Source: Embiotoca jacksoni (taxonomy: Eukaryota; Chordata; Actinopteri; Embiotocidae). Taken from it: a DNA stretch of 64,000 nt. Below, piece after piece: positions 1 to 11,558 of this stretch. The notes under the pieces were generated by a model. The model worked only from the letters and a program-made list of their open reading frames with translations, was not told where the DNA came from and did no database searches. Position 1 is the stretch's first letter; every line of letters starts with the position of its first letter. A program made the position numbers and the translations under genes. The stretch is taken from positions 4,720,872 to 4,784,871 of the forward strand of contig JAKOON010000028.1 of the NCBI GenBank assembly GCA_022577435.1, given 5' to 3'.

Positions 1-3000
1 GCTGACCTCAATCATTTTGCATAATTGTTAAAATTGTTTCCACACGTGTATAAATACAGCTGGGCGAAACTAAAATATATGTTTTCATCATTATTTTGAC
101 GTAGTTTTCTCCAGTTTGAGGTTTGACTGGAACTATTTTAATGATGTCCTCTCACTGCGCCCCTTCCTCTGCTGTGATTTGACGGCACGTGGATGTAGAA
201 TTGACGCCACCGTTCGTGTCAAGGTGCCAAACTATGAGTACCTATTGGCATTAACATCATGGATTCACCTGCCAAGCCAAAAACCATGCAAGTGGCTCTT
301 TTTCAAAAGTTGTATGTATATTGTTAAACTAAGATTAGGTTTATACTATCATAGAGAGTTGCTTAAAAGGAATTGAACAAAAACTGATCGTGACAGCCCT
401 ACCGGGACAGACCATGGAAATTGTTGACCTTATTTGGACATTTAGTTTTCCTGAAATAGTGCCTACATGGCATTTGCAATTGAAGGAATTTTGAAAGGAA
501 GAGAGGTCAGAAATTTCAGCAAACTGATGTCATAGCTGGACAATTATGCAAAGCGCCTACAAGACGTTATTTCTGCTAAAGGGGGTAACACAGGCTTCTG
601 AGGACAAAGGCGTACCAACTTTTTTTCAAATATTGCCCATTCCATGTTCCAGATTAGAACTGTTGATATTTTATTTTGAATTATTGATTTTGTAAAGTTA
701 ATTTTCCCTTTGACTGTATTTAAGTATGTCATCTTTGTCTATAGGCAACAATTTTCATGGGGAATATTTACTTTCTCACATGACTAAATCAATTCCACTC
801 AGGAGAAGGAACATGGGCTCTTTTTTTTCATCTGTCACAAGCACAACACAAAAATACACATTCCCGAAATGCGTCCCCCCTCTTTATGTTGCAATTAAAC
901 CCTGGAGCTATTTAGTAACTATTTTAATTACAGAGCCCCTCTCACTTTAAAGCACACTTGATCTAAAGCCTGTACCATTGCCCCAACCTTTGTGATTAGG
1001 TTAAGCTGTCCCTCCACCCTTTGCCCCTTCCTGCCGATTCAGTGTGCTATAGCTGGGGGTTAGATTGTAGCCCCCATTTCACCTCTTCACTTCCTTTGGA
1101 TCTCGGTAAAGTACACCCCTTGTCATCTTTCATGTCATCAAAACCTAACGATTGGGCGGCTGAAGAGCTGCCACCACCATAAACAAGTCAAACAGAGGTC
1201 ATCGTGCCTCTTTATCAGAACCCTTGACTGTTTCATTTATCCTTTTCCAATTATGTATTTGCTTTACTTCCATTTGTAGTTGTCCGTGAGTGTATTTATT
1301 TTAGAAACAGATCCTACACTCGGCAAAATATAAACACGACACTTTTGTTTTTGCTTCTATTTTTGAAGTAGTAGAGAGAGTAGAGTTGAAGAAAGAGATT
1401 CTTACCCTTTTTTTTTTTATGTACAAAGAAGTTTTATTTCTCTGAAATGTATTAAAAACTGTGTTAGTGAGCACATCCATCCACCTAACAGGTGTGGCAC
1501 ATCAATATGCATATTAAACAGCATGACTATTGCATAGGTGTTCCGTGGAGTGGTCACAATAAAAGGCTTCTCTTAAATGTGCACGTTGATCACGCGACAA
1601 AATGCCACAGACACCACAGGTTTTAACAGAGCGTGCGATTGGCTGCACGAATGTCAACAAGAAGTGTTCCCTGTCTCCAACATCATTTTTGAGAATTTGG
1701 CCGTACATCCAACCGGCCTCACAACCACAGACCACGTGTAACCATGCCAGCCCAGGAGCGCCACATCTGGCAGCTTCACCTGTAAGATCTGTCTGAGTCA
1801 GAGGCCAACCACCCAGACAGTTGATGCAACAGTCGGTTCGCACAGTCAAACATTTTTAGCACAAGCTGCCAGAAACCATCTCAGGGAAGCTCATCTGGGT
1901 GCTCGCAGTCCTCACCGGGTCTTGACCCGACTGCAGTACGTCAGGGTCACTGACTTAAGAGGGAAAATACTTACTTTTGATGGCATCTAAACGCTAATAT
2001 AAATTCTATAAAATTCTATAAATAATATAGAATGATAATATTGATAGTGTTCTTAGTTGTCGTACCCACTGTATAATTCTTTTTTAATAACCCTTTTTTT
2101 AAAAAAATGTATGCATACTAGTAAATACAAGACTTATCTCCTTATTGACACAAAGTAAATAAAATGCCAAAGTAAACTAGGAGCACTCGTCCAATATGCT
2201 GAAACCAGGTGCTGCAATGATTTTGAGGAGTGAGCCTAAGTAAATTACACACAATCAAATCTCCTGATGCAATTCATTTATTGACAGCACATCACCTCAT
2301 TTGGAGGGGTATGTGTCGTCTGCGTGATGCTCCATACGTTTATAGTGAATCTTCACCAACCTTACGATTCGATATGATTACGCTTCAGCTGTCAACAATC
2401 TGATTGCACAATGCATCTGGTTGAGTTGCATTTACTTGTTTTATACGTTGCCAATGTTGACTTTATTACCGTGTGATGTTGGACAAAATTTTAATACTAT
2501 TACAAACACTCACTAAATACACTGATCTCTGATGTATTTCCTCACACACTATTCTGTCCACTGAAGTCTTTTGGGAGCACAAGGCATGTATTCTCTTCAC
2601 CTATACAGAATTGCTTGATGAAACACAAATGAGCTGTTTGGTCAAGCACTTCTGTATCTGCAGAGGACACGCTGTGTAACAATACTATAGATATAGCAAT
2701 AACACTTGACATTTAGTCTCAGTATAATCTCACGTCGAGTTTTCATTGTTTACAGTGAGTGATATCTGTAAACTGTTCCAAATACTCGCTACTTTGTAGA
2801 AAAGAGATTTTGCCGACAACTAGTGCTGTACATATCAACCGGGATAATGTTGTGTGTACCTAAACTAGTAAATGTAAGTCTCAGCATTTTTTATATACAA
2901 GAAATATTATGTAAAGTAAAGCACATTGTACGTATTTTAAACTTTAAAGTTTGTTATTTGATCAGATCCCGCTGTTTCAATGTAACCAGGCAGAATTCAG

Positions 3001-3057
3001 ATGATCGTGTGTGAGTGTGTGTGTGTTACTAATGTTACTGATTATCTCTCCTTTCAG
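1..3057 (+). other. upstream intron of pxdn (3' part)
   Basis: I see no exon here. The next expected upstream exon would be a 72-bp LRR exon ending in the first two bases of a Leu codon before GT, and no such sequence was found. Contents are AT-rich unique-looking sequence, a short Tc1 fossil near 470-630, and poly-T runs near 1410 and 2090. The acceptor ending at 3057 (CTCCTTTCAG) closes the intron. Confidence 0.6.
470..630 (+). mobile_element. Tc1-like transposon fossil (3' end fragment)
   Basis: This stretch aligns by eye with the 3' part of the decayed Tc1-like copy at about 9285-9445. Shared blocks include TTTGCAATTGAAGGAATTT, GTCAGAAATTTCA and CAATTATGCAAA in the same order. No transposase reading frame remains. 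Edges are approximate. Confidence 0.6.
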
Positions 3058-3129
3058 CTATTTGTACAAGAATGAAATCCAATCAATTGACAGACAAGCA
3101 TTTAAGGGGCTTGTCTCTCTTGAGCAACT
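3058..3129 (+). CDS. pxdn: pxdn exon: leucine-rich repeat
   Basis: A 72-bp exon, one LRR unit. It opens with the third base of a Leu codon and reads YLYKNEIQSIDRQAFKGLVS through to EQL, with the final Leu codon split. This is the LxLxxNxI pattern of an LRR. Acceptor CTTTCAG, donor GTAAGT. LRRs of peroxidasin are thought to take part in matrix interactions. It is the first exon I can place in the window. Confidence 0.93.
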
Positions 3130-4063
3130 GTAAGTGACCCACTTCCTCATCCACCTTTTCCTTCTGCTAGCAATACTGCTCCTCCACCCCACCCACTTCT
3201 CTACATCTGTAAAATGCCTCCAACCCTTCCCTTCCTGAAAGATTGCTATATACACTTTTATGGAGCTACTTTTCTTGCCAAAACTCAACAAACAAACAAA
3301 ACACGTTTTACAAATGCTCTACAATTATCTAACAAACACTGTGTGGTTAACAGATACCAAACACCATTAACAAACTAGTACATTTTGTTTTGCAAATACA
3401 GAACATACTTTACAACTTGTTATAATATGATACGCCATGCTTCAGAAACAAATGCTGCATGTCTTGCATGTACAAAAATATATATATAAAAACAAACCAA
3501 AACAATCATGTGATTTTGAATTTGTCTCCTCTTTGTTTTCCTTCTCTCCTCTGCTCTGTCTGTGTTTAATGAAGTGCTGGGCTCTGCCCCCACTAAACAC
3601 ATATGGAGAGGAGCAGAGGAGGGACAGGTGAAGTGAAGATAACATTACTCGAGTTGATGACAACGGTGTTTAAGTGCAATAAAAGCCTAAATGTTTGTAT
3701 CAATGGAACGTTGACCCCAAGCTCCAAAAGATTTGTCAAAAAAAAAAAAAAAAAAAAATTTTTTTTTAAGTACCCAACTGGAATCTGCCGATATTAGTGA
3801 GGATCCTAACATTAGAAGCTGATCGTGCCAGTAGTCCAAGCCTGAGCACTAGCAGCCGAAATGCTGATTCAGCTGCACCTGTGTACAGAAGGTGCAGGCT
3901 TTGATATATCTTGACTGTCAGAGAGGAAGTACTCCTGACAAGTATTGGTAAGGATAGGTTCCAAATTAAATAAACATGTACACTTAAGCTAATTCAACTC
4001 CATCCCAACTCCCCGCTCCCTCTATCTAGCAGCCAGTCAAAGCTGTCAGTCTCAGGAAAAACT

Positions 4064-4398
4064 ATGGCTGTGTCAAATTGGCATACTTCCATGAACACAC
4101 TTGCATGTTGTACACTACATGTTAGTACATTCACTTGCATAAGGCTTTAATTTTGACAGGGTAGTGTTGTGTTCAAATGGCACAAGGCCGTTGTGCACTT
4201 AAAGGGCCCTCCTTTTCCGCATGTTGCCAAGATGGCAACCGTTGAGTGTGGGAAGTCTACAGCGTCTCATACTCAACTTATTGACAATTATGAGTACACC
4301 ATGTATGTGTTCACCGTGCACTGCATGTTGTCCATACTTGTCAGTGTGAGTAGGCACATAAGTGTAAGTATGTAAGTACACATATTGAGACAGCCCAA
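4064..4398. mobile_element. candidate MITE with imperfect terminal inverted repeats
   Basis: The left end reads TGGCTGTGTCAAATTGGCAT and the right end, reverse-complemented, begins TGGGCTGTCTCAATATGTGT. The two arms stay alike for about 35 bp, both continuing into ACTT-rich sequence. The element is about 335 bp with no open frame of transposase type. GGCTGT.TCAA ends are seen on non-autonomous hAT-type elements in fish, but family assignment is an inference and I could not fix a target-site duplication. Confidence 0.5.
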
Positions 4399-5104
4399 TG
4401 TGTTCTACAATTCTGCAATGCGGACCATTTAATGGGTGTGAAATTCCGTCAATCAAGTGAAAGTGTATATAATAAAGTGTGCTGATAGCACCATTTCCTC
4501 CCTCCATATTTGACTTGTCCTTTCTGAATGTAAGCTGGCAATGTACTGCTGGTATCAGCTGTGAAGTAGTGTTTTCCTTCGGCCAAAATATACGTCTTAA
4601 ATTCAAACTTAAACTTAAAGACAAAATGACCCAAATATTTATTAAACCATTTGATTCATACATACATCTTGCCAAGTGAGTCTTAGATGTTTGAAATTCA
4701 TACCTATCAAGCCAAGTGGCAATAAATAAGCTCTCAACACCGTGTTCGATTCCTGGAGTCAGGGAAGAAACTTAAAAATGGGAGTACATTATTTGGCATA
4801 GATGATTTTGTAGTTGTTAGAATTATTTATAAGCCAAGCATTATTACATTGACTCATAGTGCCACCTACTGTTTGGAGGGCAAACTACTTAGGACATCTT
4901 TGGGAAATCGGTAGCACTATCATGGTGGAAAGATTTTTTTGGACTTTGAAAACATGTTGTATTTGTTTCTTTAGTATGATGTATTTGAAATATGCCGTTT
5001 GTTTTATAGCTACGTTTTGTATTTGCAAAACAAAATACATTAGTTTGTTAATGGTGTTTTGAACTCCAAACCACACCGTGTTTGTTAGTAATTCATAGGG
5101 CAGT

Positions 5105-5330
5105 TTTCAATTCCATTCAATTCAGTTCTATTTATATAGCACCAAATCACAACATACGGCATTTCAGGGCACTTAAAATGGTAAAGTAATGACAAATACA
5201 ACCTTACAACATTACAGAGAGGACTCCAACAATTTAACAAGTCAATGATCCCCACGGGCTATAACCTTAAAGGAAACACTATCTTTTAACAGGAAGAAAA
5301 CCTCTGCAATGGGAAGCAAAAAACATTGCC
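5105..5330 (+). repeat. dispersed teleost repeat (LINE-tail type)
   Basis: It begins with TTCAATTCAGTTCTATTTAT followed by ATAGCACCAAATCACAACA and ends near CTTTTAACAGGAAGAAAACC. This motif order is typical of a very common interspersed repeat in teleost genomes. The copy is diverged and has no open reading frame. Subfamily not assigned. Confidence 0.65.
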
Positions 5331-5749
5331 TAGTTTATAAAATATTTATAAACTTTATAAAACTCATTTTGGTTTTTTTGTTAAGTTTCGGCAGGACATT
5401 TGCTCCATACACTTCATGAAGCCTGGCAAGTTCTCCATGGTTACTACAAGTCCTATAATATTATAATGCCGAGCTTGTTCTTGTGACATGACTGTTTTAG
5501 TCCTTTTGTATTGTGAGGTATTAGGATACACGAGTATCGTGGTACCTCTGCTCTGTTAGCGTTCATTACAGTGACACCCTCCCGACACCCTGAACCCCAG
5601 TACCGTGTGCGAATGTCCCTCTATCTACTTTTCTACCGCCACCATGCATGCCATGTGTGCACCCACCCTTGTATGCTGCGCTGTCCCCCTTTGACCCTTT
5701 TTGCATGAGTCGCATGACTTGTGGTCAGGATGACAGTTATGCGCCGCCA

Positions 5750-5768
5750 CCCCCCCCCCCCCCCCCCC
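5750..5768 (+). repeat. poly-C run
   Basis: Nineteen consecutive C bases. Similar G/C homopolymers recur in this gene (25928-25942, 26058-26078, 34999-35024). Confidence 0.9.
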
Positions 5769-6005
5769 TCTTGTGAGGCTTACAGCATGATATCTAGTCT
5801 TGTGCTGCTGGTACTGCTAGCAGTGTTTTGCGCTGGAGTCGGGGCTTCTGCCGTAGAGCAAGGCTTGACTTGCATCTGTCCCGCTACTGCAGAAAAAAAA
5901 AAACACTCTTCTGCCCTGATTTGCCGTAATCTGCTGTGTTTATTTGTGAGAAACCCTGCACTATGTATGTTTAGTCTGTGTGCTAAAATTCCAAACAACT
6001 GCTTC

Positions 6006-6061
6006 CAAACACGGTTCTGAGTGTCATGACTAACAAGTCATGACACTCAGAACCGTGTTTG
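6006..6061. repeat. perfect 26-bp inverted repeat with 4-nt loop
   Basis: Left arm 6006-6031 and right arm 6036-6061 are exact reverse complements around the loop AACA (6032-6035). The arm contains GGTTCTGAGTGTCATGACT. It could extrude as a cruciform or fold in pre-mRNA. There are no flanking TIRs or target duplication I can see. Confidence 0.9.
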
Positions 6062-7573
6062 TTCTGTTTTACAAAAAAAAAAAAAACGTGCTCTGCTGTA
6101 TCCTGATACACGTATGCATGTTTGATTCGAAAAACTTATTAGTGACTGTTGATTGATGTTATAAATGTCACTTGTTTTTTCTGTGATCACTGTTGAATGT
6201 CAATAAGCCAATGAATCAAAGTAAATAAGGTTTTCTATATACTTGAAGAAGACCTGGACTTACAGTATTCACTTTAACCCCATTAACTGGGAACAAGTGG
6301 TTAATTCACTGGACAAATGTCATTTCAACATCAGGTCAGGGAGCTGTTTTTAGTTTTGCTACAATAATGAAGGGTCTTGTATGTGGGTGACACGTTTTGA
6401 GTTACATTGTATATACTTTCATTGTTCTACATCTCCACTGGGCAACAAATTCCAAAGCCTAAATATGCATGTTTCTTTGGGGAGGAAAAAACAGCAGCCG
6501 TAAAATCCTATACCCTTTGGTTCCTTCGGTATGCTTGATGCAAGATCCTTGATCTTGATGTTTTATCAGCGTGCCTGTGGTTTTTCAGTAAGCAAGCTTT
6601 ATGGTTAAATAATTGTCAGGAATGTGAATATAAAATATGATGTCCTCTAGTCCGCTTTATGCAGATAAGACCATGGCTGAATGTTTTTATTTCATCTCAT
6701 TGTAATGTACAATTTTAACAGCTTTACTTGATCACAAATAGTAATGTAGTGTAATCACAGAGCCGGTGTGGGAAGCTCATTCATCCACGAGTTGGGATTA
6801 AGTTTATTGTTGTCGTTCTCTTGTCTGGACTGTGTTGCTTTTCTGTTCTGGCCATTCTTCAAAACATACTTTATGCAACACTGAAAGACATAATATCGCA
6901 TGCCCATTATGGTTAGTAAAAACACAGCAAAACAGCCATCAATTGAGGTATGCTAACAGACAAAACATAATTCATATTCTTGCATGGAAGACATGTAGAC
7001 AAATATTGAATATTATTTGACTGTCTGTTCTGCGTCAGTCTTTCTGTGTCTGTCTCTTCTGCTTCTGCAGCTGCTTTCACTGTTGCTTTCCGTGTCTGAA
7101 AAAGAAGGTACCCAACTGAATGCTTACATTTAACCATGCAGCCCTCAGTTGGATTTCATTTTCCTGACCTTTTTTTTTTTTGGTGGTTTGATTTGTGTTT
7201 TCTCAGCACACAGGCTTTTGGTATCCTCCATTGTGTTTGCATTCCATGAGATAATTGTTATACTTGCTCTTCACCTGTGCACAATCTCATTTCAAACTCA
7301 GACCTCAGCCATAGATTTTCAGACTATCTATATCATCTAAGTTGAATGCCTCACGTGTAAATTTCTTCAGTCTGTCAGCATTCATCTAGATCTAGATATC
7401 CGTTTCTTTGAATTATGTTATGACAGTAATATGCAGTACCAAAAAAAGGTAAAAAATGATGACATAGCATCACTGAGTTGTGTCATTAACCCGTCTCTTA
7501 GGCCCTACTAGAACAATGCAATGATATAATCCAGTTTCAGTGTGCTTTGCCTATATTTTTTGTTTTTCCCCAG

Positions 7574-7645
7574 ATACCTGCACTTCAACAACATCGAGTC
7601 TTTGGAGCCCGAATCATTCACCCATCTACCAAAGCTGGAACGACT
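7574..7645 (+). CDS. pxdn: pxdn exon: leucine-rich repeat
   Basis: A 72-bp LRR exon. After completing the split Leu it reads YLHFNNIESLEPESFTHLPK and ends in a split Leu codon. Acceptor TTCCCCAG, donor GTAAGT. Same phase and length as its neighbours, as expected for LRR exons that arose by unit duplication. Confidence 0.94.
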
Positions 7646-8059
7646 GTAAGTTCATCCTGTCTGATCTTTTGACCAAATATTGCTAAACTGTATCTATTTT
7701 ACACACAGTCCAAAACACAGTACTCAGAAGTAAAAACAATTTTCAAAAAGGAGTTGTCTCATAAATCAGCAGACAAATACGTTCACTGATGCAACTGGAT
7801 TAAGAGGGATTACTTGATAGTAATTAGAAAGCTATAACTAGAATAATAAAACTTGGTATGGAATTAAGTGTCACCCACTTGTTTATCATGACATTTGAGT
7901 GACGTGCAGAATGCAGCAAAATGTGGGTCATAAATCATTATAGTCAAATACTCTCTAATAAAACGCTGAGTGAACAGTTCCTTCATATTTTGGGAGTTGA
8001 TTCCAGACTTCTCTTTTTAGCCCCCGGTAAAGGCAACGTATATTTTACAGAAGGGTCAT

Positions 8060-8083
8060 TTACTGTATATGCATATACAGTAA
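8060..8083. repeat. 24-bp perfect palindrome without loop
   Basis: The centre is between 8071 and 8072 and twelve bases on each side are exact complements. The core TGTATATGCATATACA is an alternating AT-rich stretch. Confidence 0.9.
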
Positions 8084-8289
8084 TGTTAGAAAATAATTGC
8101 ATACCATGGGCATGTTTGACATTTTTAACAGTGCAAACTCTTGATCTGCTTTGATTCATTGCCTTTAAAGGTGATACACTCTTAACATGTGGTATAACGT
8201 TAAGTTTCACAGTTGGTAGTTATTCTTATAATTTCATTAATCAAAAAGAACAGATCGATTACATTATAAAATGATTTACATTCGTACAC

Positions 8290-9545
8290 GTATTGCACCT
8301 TCAAATCCGTAACATTCAAATCAGGTGTCGCCGATTGGATGCCAATGTTTAGAACCTCCGTAGGGAGTGACAGGTCGACCCCGTCTTATTTAAACCTCTG
8401 ACATCAAGGGTCTGGTGTTCTCTGTGCTATTGAAGTCTGTGGTGTCATCACGTCAACATCTAAGGATGTCTCCAAAGCCTTCAGAAGTAGAAGTTGTGGG
8501 TGCCTATGTGTCAGTAAAGGGATTCAAAATGTCTCCAAATGATTTGAAATAAAATATTTCACCTCAAGAACAATCATGTAATTTGTCGAGGATCAGCCGC
8601 CCCAAAGAATTAAGCCCAAGAGGAGACTATTTGATGAAAAAGGAAGTCTCCTAAAATATAAAAATTACACCACAGGATTTGTAAGTAACTGTTGCTATTG
8701 TTGGTGTCAAAGTGCATGTGTCTAAAATAAGAAAGCGATTGAATAAATTTGACTTGTATGGGAGGCGCGCCAGGTAAAAGTATTTGCTTTTCACAAAGAA
8801 CATCAGGGGAAAATAACAGTTTGCCAATAAACGTGCCGGAATAATGTGCTTTGGACAGAAGAATCAAAGATAGAGTAGTTTGGCCACACTAACAGAGACA
8901 TGTTTGGTGCAGAGCAAAGACAGCTCTTCAGGAAAAGAAACCTCAAACCATCTGTGGAGCATGGTTGGAGAAATGTTATGGTTTGGGGATGCATCGCCGC
9001 CTCAGGGACTGAACAGATTGCATTGATTCAACTATGTATTGTGTATCATATCAAAGAGTGCTTGAAAGTGAGGCCTTCTGTCCGAAAGTTGAAGTTGAAA
9101 TGGAGATGGATCTATCAACAGGCTAATGATACTAAGTGTACAGGGAATTCCACCAAAGAAATGGCTCAAAAAGAAGAAATGGAGGGTTATGGAATGGCCT
9201 AGTCAAAACCCGGATTTGAATCCCATTGAAATGTTGTGGGGGAATTTAAAACGGGCAGCGCATGCAACAGAACCCTCAAGCATTTTGCAATTGAAGGAAT
9301 TTGGAATTGAACAGTGGTCAGAAATTTCAACAAGCTGATGTCGGAGATGAATGGGCAATTATGCAAAACGCCTCCAAGAAGTTATTTCTCCTGAAAGGAG
9401 GGGGCCAGTTCTAGCTTGAGGCCAAGGGTGCACATGCTTTTTCCACAGAAGAATACTGGATCTATTTAGATTTTTGGTTGAGCGGATGATTGAAAAAGCT
9501 AGTTTTCCTTCTGGTGGTGTTCAAAAGTATGTCACCTTTTAAAAT
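8290..9545 (+). mobile_element. decayed Tc1-like transposon with dead transposase
   Basis: Conceptual fragments match a Tc1/mariner DD34E transposase in order: LWTEESKI then a stop (about 8850-8877), VMVWGCIAASGTEQ (about 8978-9020), a QQAND stretch (about 9115-9130) and, after a frameshift, WPSQNPDLNPIEMLW (about 9196-9240). The first catalytic Asp reads Glu and the second reads Ala. With a stop and at least one frameshift, the protein is dead. The 3' region is shared with the fragment at 470-630. Ends are approximate because I could not find clean terminal repeats. Confidence 0.75.
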
Positions 9546-10376
9546 AAACATAAACATATTCTTTATGTGTAGCCTATTAGTCCCTAACAACCCTGCAGAA
9601 TTATTTAATGTGTTAACAGGCAGATGTGATGAAGCCTCTGCTTCTATAAACTGTTCACCAGATGTTGAAGAGTTAAAGTCCTTTTTCTAAATTCTTGTTT
9701 CATTGTTTATGAACCAGTGGCTGCCCAGCGTGTCCATACTTCCCAGTCTCTTGGCTGAGGAGGGGGGGGGGGGGATGTAAGGACATCTGCAGAGGAAAAA
9801 AAAAAAGAGTAAAAGGGGAGGGCAGGAATGCCCAGGTGCACACTCTATTGTTGGGAAATATCTCCATGGTCACAGTGAAATCAGTGAGAGAGCGCATCTG
9901 TAGATACATTTCCTGTGAGTGGGCTATAAAATGTGGAGTTATATCAAATATTAGCTTAATTTATAGTTATTTTAAAAGTTTTGGGGGAATGTCTTTCGGC
10001 AGAGACTTACGTAAACAAGAAAAGGTTTTGATGTCTGCTTTTAGCCAAGGAATGCAAGTCTCAAGAGTCATTGAGTTTCGCCAACATAGCATGTCTGGGA
10101 AGAGGATTTCTTGTCCCATTTGGTAAATGGAAAATGATATTAACAAAAGGCCCATCCTTTGTTTAGATATATCCACTATTATTAGTTGAGAAAATGAATT
10201 TCAAAACTTGTTTCAAGAAATTCAAAAAATGTCTCCTTTTTTTTTTTTAGGGACTTTTTAATGGAATTAAGTGATTGGAGGCTTTAGATACTCTTTATAG
10301 CCATGGCTTACGGCCCTCAAATACAGTTGTGAACACTGCTTAATTTTTTTTTTTTTTTTTTCTGTCTCTCACTCAG

Positions 10377-10448
10377 GTTTTTGCACAACAACAGAATAAC
10401 CCAACTAGTCCCCGGAACCTTCACTCATCTTCAAGCCATGAAGCGATT
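10377..10448 (+). CDS. pxdn: pxdn exon: leucine-rich repeat
   Basis: A 72-bp LRR exon reading FLHNNRITQLVPGTFTHLQA then MKR, ending in a split Leu codon (TT|G). Acceptor ACTCAG after a long pyrimidine tract, donor GTAAGT. The FLHNNRIT string is strongly typical of peroxidasins. Confidence 0.94.
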
Positions 10449-11388
10449 GTAAGTGGAAGAGACTCCAACAACCACTGAAACATCTGTGCGAGAATGCATG
10501 TCCATATCAATTTGACGCCGAGTATCATCCGTGGCCTGTTTTATCCGTTAAATGCCACGTAACACCGTTCTCACGCTTTGGGTGCAAGGCTCACAGCTCA
10601 GTCCTTCCCACAGTTGTGCTTTTCTCTCTTTGAGTCAGCTGCAGCGGAGATTTGAGGAGGCGTTTGACGGGGAAAAAGAAAAAAGCTACCAAAAAAACAA
10701 AACCCTGCTACTGATCTCTTGCAAAAGATGTTTAATTTTCACTGCAATATGACAATGTGGGCTCTTACAACATCGGGTTAAATATCTCTAATATAGCCTT
10801 GAAGCCGATTCTCCTCCAGCCAACAGACAGCGAAGAACAATCAGCAGTTTGACCTCATCCCATTGTCTTAAATGAGCTTTTAGTATTTGTTAAATTCCAG
10901 GACGGTATGTTTAAAACGAGATTCTGAAATACACTGCAGTGAGGTGTGAGTAAAAACCTAGTTAGTTCATAACAACCTTTTGTTCTTTACTAGTTTATTC
11001 AAGAGAGCTTCACAAATAGCCTCACCAATGTAACACACTGCCGAAATGTCGTGGATAATAGACACATTGTAGTAGAATTAAAAGCTGGACCGGTTAGTAG
11101 AAGATGAGGCCAAGCATAGAGATAGGTTCCCACGGCAGGATGAGAGGGCGTTCCAATATGGCCCTGCTGAGCCCCACTGTTTGGACTGAGCCGGGTTGAG
11201 TTTGGCATTGCCCGACCCATTAAGTTCATAAACTGTGAGAGAGGGTTTTACACACCACTGCTGCATGCACCGCTCCACAGTTACGTGACATATATGAATT
11301 TTGTTTTTCTTCCTCCATTTAACGACTGCTATGCCATTTCATACTTGCTCTCCGTGTATTTGTCTATGCATGGTGTCTGTGTGTTCAG
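10449..11388 (+). other. intron before the LRRCT exon
   Basis: 940 bp, no repeat or gene recognised. The acceptor is GTGTTCAG at 11381-11388. Confidence 0.6.
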
Positions 11389-11558
11389 GCGACTGGATTC
11401 CAATGCATTAAACTGTGACTGCGAGCTGCTGTGGCTGGCCGACCTGCTGAAGCAGTACGCCGAGTCGGGCAACGCTCAGGCTGCTGCCACCTGTGACTAC
11501 CCGAGTCGTCTGCAAGGCAGATCGGTGGCAACACTCACTGCTGAGGAGCTCAACTGTG
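11389..11558 (+). CDS. pxdn: pxdn exon: last LRR and LRR C-terminal cap
   Basis: 170 bp. It starts RLDSNALNCDCELLWLADLL and carries the LRRCT cysteines: CDC early, then Cys in ATCDY and in ELNC at the end. This cap closes the LRR stack and leads directly into the first Ig domain. Donor GTACTG is weaker than GTAAGT. The last codon is split after its first base (phase 1), which completes to Glu in the next exon. Confidence 0.95.

Larger units (their letters stand above)
3130..7573 (+). other. intron between LRR exons
   Basis: 4.4 kb with no coding potential I can support. It holds an A22/T10 run near 3739-3768, a candidate MITE (about 4064-4398), a dispersed teleost repeat (about 5105-5330), a poly-C run (5750-5768) and a 26-bp perfect inverted repeat (6006-6061). 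Confidence 0.7.
7646..10376 (+). other. intron between LRR exons
   Basis: 2.7 kb. It contains a 24-bp perfect palindrome (8060-8083), a decayed Tc1-like transposon (about 8290-9545) and a poly-G run near 9764-9773. The acceptor has a long T tract near 10344-10360. No other coding sequence. Confidence 0.7.

Noticed and set aside
116..376. Open frame of 86 codons near the window start
   Set aside because: Composition and content are non-coding, with no known domain, no splice context and no support as an upstream pxdn exon.
2761..2790. Possible upstream LRR exon ending near CTGTAAACTG
   Set aside because: The preceding bases do not translate into an LRR in any frame and there is no acceptor at the right distance.
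4199..4675. 158-codon minus-strand open frame
   Set aside because: It overlaps the candidate MITE and unrelated sequence, has no recognisable domain and no splice or homology support.
6006..6061. microRNA precursor
   Set aside because: A 4-nt loop with 26 perfectly paired bases is unlike an animal pre-miRNA, which has a longer, bulged stem. Kept only as a palindrome.
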